From Methanosarcina spelaei (GTDB lineage Archaea > Halobacteriota > Methanosarcinia > Methanosarcinales > Methanosarcinaceae): DNA of 36,195 bases. The stretch covers positions 1 to 36,195 of the forward strand of contig NZ_LMVP01000257.1 in assembly GCF_002287235.1 (NCBI RefSeq), read 5' to 3'. A program made the position numbers and the translations under genes. Each line of letters begins with the position of its first letter. Within the stretch, counting starts at the first letter, position 1. Below the pieces are notes generated by a model. The model searched no databases and was not told the DNA's origin. It saw only the letters and a list, made by a program, of their open reading frames with translations. Of the stretch, positions 33,966-36,195 are shown in pieces.

Positions 33966-34775
33966 TTATTTGACGGTCGCAACGCACTTTCTATCCCGAG
34001 CATGCGATGCAGCTTCTTCGATCAGAGCTGCAACTTCCTTCGGCCTGGAGATGTAGACCGAGTGGCTGGCACCTGGGACTTCGACAGTCTGGCTGTTACC
34101 CCGTGCAGCATACCACCTTTCAAGGTCGGGGTTGATTGTTCTGTCTTTTGTCGGCACCAACATCCAGCTCGGTTTACTTCTCCATGCAGGTGTGGTAATG
34201 GCTGTTTTAAAATTGGCATCGGCGATCAGCACCTGCGAACGCGCCATGAAAGCGGCTTGCTCTGCAGGTAGGTCGGCTGCGAAATACTCATGAAACTGCG
34301 CGGGGTCAAGGTAGTCAAAACCATCTACTGTCTTTTTTATAGCGGTAGACTTACTAAGATCACTTGGGAAGAGCTTTCCGTCAATAGCCTCACTCTCTCC
34401 AGCATCTGGCATATGAGCCGCAATATATACCAAACCGACAACCGACGGATCATTTCCTGCTTCCGTAATTACGGACCCTCCATAGCTGTGACCGACAAGA
34501 ATGCACGGTCCGTCTTGTAGAGCAAGGACGTGCTTCGTAGCGTTGACATCTTCCTGGAATGAAGTCTCGGGCTCCTGGACGATGCTGACGTTGTAGCCAT
34601 CCCTGACAAGAATGTCATAAACTCCTTTCCAGCCGGAACCATCTACCCAGGCGCCATGAACCAGAACAATATTCTTGACGTGATGATCTTCGTTCTGCGC
34701 AGCGTGCACACAGCAGGTCAACAGCAACAATATGATGCATAGATACTGAACGTGGCGCTTGATATTGTTTATCAT
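33966..34775 (-). CDS. Secreted alpha/beta hydrolase
   Basis: A 269-residue protein with a signal peptide (about residues 1-26, YLCIILLLLTCCVHA). The fold starts at NIVLVHGAWVDGSGW, with the oxyanion-hole HGAW. The nucleophile elbow is GHSYGG with Ser97. The C-terminal part has an acidic loop (VPTKDRTINPD) and the catalytic His in PGASHSVYISRP. This matches the AB-hydrolase type found widely in bacteria, often named esterase or salicylate-esterase-like; the substrate is unknown. Base use looks richer in G and C than its neighbours, suggesting transfer from a bacterium. The start has GGAAGGT 8 nt upstream. It stands apart from other genes, except for a possible small ORF just downstream. Confidence 0.85.
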   Translation of the reverse strand: MINNIKRHVQYLCIILLLLTCCVHAAQNEDHHVKNIVLVHGAWVDGSGWKGVYDILVRDGYNVSIVQEPETSFQEDVNATKHVLALQDGPCILVGHSYGGSVITEAGNDPSVVGLVYIAAHMPDAGESEAIDGKLFPSDLSKSTAIKKTVDGFDYLDPAQFHEYFAADLPAEQAAFMARSQVLIADANFKTAITTPAWRSKPSWMLVPTKDRTINPDLERWYAARGNSQTVEVPGASHSVYISRPKEVAALIEEAASHARDRKCVATVK

Positions 34776-35085
34776 ACTGATTACCTTCCTTTCGTCTTTT
34801 ATGAGTCAATCTGTGACTTTTAAATTGCCGAAGTTAACACTAATTACGCTTGCAATTGACTGTAATCAATCAAAAACTCAGAAAAAAAGTCCCGATTTCA
34901 GAGATTTTATGTAGATATTAATATTTAAATAATATAATACATAATGAACTTTAAATAAGGAACAAACATTAATTGAATTAAGGTGCCAAAATTAATAACA
35001 TAACTTCAGAAGTCGAAAAATCGTATAGTGTTGCTTATTTTACCAAAAGTTTGTCGTAATAGTGTTACAATAATTAAGACATAAC
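34776..35085. other. Gap between the hydrolase and the Fe-S protein
   Basis: About 310 bases of AT-rich DNA. A TATA-like run near 34917-34940 may drive the hydrolase gene, but the distance to its ATG would be large. No gene or RNA is seen. Confidence 0.35.
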
Positions 35086-35847
35086 CTATAATTTTCCGCC
35101 ATAAGATCTAACATGCTTCCAGGCTTTATGGTGATTGGCAAAAAGATTTTCATCTACGTATATTGAATTATTTTCCCTATTATATACTACTCTATCATTT
35201 CCTACTGGACACACCTTGATACATATACCACACGGTGAAATGTGACGCTTGTTTAATTCAGCGCTATAAGAGGAACAGGCTTTTTTATCTGTCAATCCGC
35301 TGGGATAATTTTCCTTATTAAGAGCGTTTGATGGACACATTTTTACACAACGCATACAGCGAGTGCAAAGTTCAGTCTCCAATATCGGATCCGGAGGAAG
35401 CTCGGCTGTGGACAGAATTGAACCAAAGCGGACTCTGGGGCCATATTGAGGCGTAATAATAGTGTTATTTACCCCAAAAGTGCCCAATCCAGCGAGTAAA
35501 GCAGCATGTCTATGAGAAAAGAAGGCAATGGGATTTTCCAGGAGTACCTGAATGCTTCCGTACCCATCTCTAGGTATGAAAATAGACGGGTATCCTCTCT
35601 CGGTCAGGAAGTTAGCAAGTCTATATGTGTACTGATCCAGTAAGGTGTTTACAGTATTGTACAATTCGCGGTAGTATAAAGAGGGGGAAGTTTCCAACAC
35701 CGGTAGGGGTACCGGCAATCCGATAACTATCACTGATTTTGCTTCAGGATATATTGACTGAGGATAGAATTCTTCAGGCATCCACGGTAAAAAAGGAGGG
35801 TTATTCCATCTCTCAACACCGGCAACCCCAACCACGGGTATATCCAT
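35086..35847 (-). CDS. QueG-like protein with two [4Fe-4S] clusters
   Basis: A 253-residue protein. Residues 1-150 match the N-terminal half of epoxyqueuosine reductase/reductive-dehalogenase-like proteins (it starts DIPVVGVAGVERW; AKSVIVIGLPVP; later AALLAGLGTFGVNNTIITPQ). A ferredoxin-type region follows with CTRCMRCVKMCP (Cys161, 164, 167, 171) and CGICIKVCP (Cys206, 209, 213) plus Cys191, enough for two [4Fe-4S] clusters. It lacks the C-terminal HEAT-like part of bacterial QueG, so the reaction is uncertain; an electron-transfer reductase is likely. No ribosome binding site precedes the ATG at 35847. The frame stays open upstream to about 35905, encoding TTENLKKALLQKCES, which looks like the missing N-terminal helix, but the only ATG there (35898-35900) is in another frame. 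The start may be frameshifted. Confidence 0.75.
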   Translation of the reverse strand: MDIPVVGVAGVERWNNPPFLPWMPEEFYPQSIYPEAKSVIVIGLPVPLPVLETSPSLYYRELYNTVNTLLDQYTYRLANFLTERGYPSIFIPRDGYGSIQVLLENPIAFFSHRHAALLAGLGTFGVNNTIITPQYGPRVRFGSILSTAELPPDPILETELCTRCMRCVKMCPSNALNKENYPSGLTDKKACSSYSAELNKRHISPCGICIKVCPVGNDRVVYNRENNSIYVDENLFANHHKAWKHVRSYGGKL

Positions 35848-35965
35848 ACTTTCGCATTTCTGCAGGAGGGCTTTTTTCAGATTTTCAGTCGTAGATTCAT
35901 CCCTTCTTTATAATTCATTGTTGTTACAGGGAGATATTTTCACCTATTTATTTGAACGTTTTCAC

Positions 35966-36067
35966 TGAGCCTATCCCAAAACCTTGAATTTTGAATAATC
36001 ACTCTAATTTTTAATATGAAAATTGTATGATATATTTGGGAATGATATTGGTTTTGGGATGAGCTCA
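35966..36067. mobile_element. MITE-like element with 18-bp terminal inverted repeats
   Basis: The left end TGAGCCTATCCCAAAACC (35966-35983) matches the inverse of the right end GGTTTTGGGATGAGCTCA (36050-36067) at 16 of 18 positions. The interior of about 66 bp is AT-rich and noncoding. Related but decayed ends occur at 4888-5016 and a single one near 18699. This is a small non-autonomous element; the IS that moved it is not in the window. Confidence 0.65.
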
Positions 36068-36150
36068 CTAATTAATACATCCAGGACTTCCCAAAAAGAA
36101 GAAATGGATTTAATTAACTTCAGTACTTCGCTAAAAAATCTCTTCCTCAT
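36004..36150 (-). CDS. Possible truncated small ORF running into the MITE-like element
   Basis: A minus-strand frame of 48 codons starts at 36150 with a GGGGAGA site 5 nt upstream (it begins MRKRFFSEVLKLIKSI). Its second half lies inside the MITE-like element, whose end reads ELIPKP in this frame. The first 30 residues may be the start of a gene cut off by the insertion. No family is recognised and the ORF may be chance. Confidence 0.2.
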   Translation of the reverse strand: MRKRFFSEVLKLIKSISSFWEVLDVLISELIPKPISFPNISYNFHIKN

Positions 36151-36195
36151 GTATTCTCCCCATCGATTTACCTAAGACACTCCACCATTAACCTA

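Noticed and set aside
33811-34056. 81-codon plus-strand ORF overlapping the hydrolase
   Set aside because: It is antisense to the end of a clear hydrolase gene and has no features of its own.

Overview
The window looks like chromosomal DNA of a methanogenic archaeon, most likely a Methanosarcina. Signs of this are TATA boxes placed for leaderless or short-leader transcription, a DUF2119 protein, PKD-repeat surface proteins, a bacterial-type uvrA-uvrC-uvrB locus, long AT-rich intergenic stretches, and many short tandem repeats and small transposon relics. The genus is inferred from gene content and style, not from an rRNA or other marker gene.

Layout. 1-1250: a possible IS200/IS605-type end, then an orphan nuclease-like protein with an HNH/toxin-like C-terminus and a terminator. 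1250-2236: about 1 kb of AT-rich DNA with no gene. 2237-9994: the most unusual part, a same-strand chaperone cluster. It holds a broken small membrane-protein gene, a GrpE-like exchange factor, an Hsp70 without its C-terminal lid, a second Hsp70 fused to a von Willebrand A (VWA) domain, and a 924-residue membrane protein. That last protein joins J-domain-like sequence without an HPD motif, a coiled coil, one membrane helix and four PKD domains; a terminator follows it. 10351-11872 (minus): a DUF2119 protein with M14/AstE-like metal-site residues, and a TlyA/FtsJ-type S4-methyltransferase. 12138-14059: a large unrecognised protein with a possible overlapping leader peptide. 14680-18581: a BASS-family transporter and an M13 (neprilysin-like) secreted peptidase, separated by a 13-copy minisatellite. 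18843-19373 (minus): a YdjM-like membrane protein. 20423-27337: uvrA, uvrC and uvrB. 27533-28300 (minus): a SAM methyltransferase. 29227-29919: a secreted PLL/DUF346-type lectin-like repeat protein, followed by a small transposon relic. 30810-32704 (minus): a DHA2-family MFS efflux pump and its MarR regulator, with a regular TTAG/CTAA operator-like array over the promoter. 33084-33745: a gene graveyard with a CRISPR Cas8b/Csh1-like fragment abutting a benzoylformate-decarboxylase-like fragment. 33966-34775 (minus): a secreted alpha/beta hydrolase. 35086-35847 (minus): a QueG-like two-cluster Fe-S protein whose true N-terminus may be frameshifted. 35966-36067: a MITE-like inverted-repeat element.

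How the genes may work together. The GrpE-like protein, two Hsp70s and J-like membrane protein form a self-contained Hsp70 machine. It appears to be anchored in the membrane by a protein carrying PKD domains on the cell surface, with a VWA metal-dependent adhesion module fused to one Hsp70. I know of no described system with this composition. The UvrABC genes form a normal nucleotide-excision repair set. The MFS/MarR pair is a self-regulated efflux operon.
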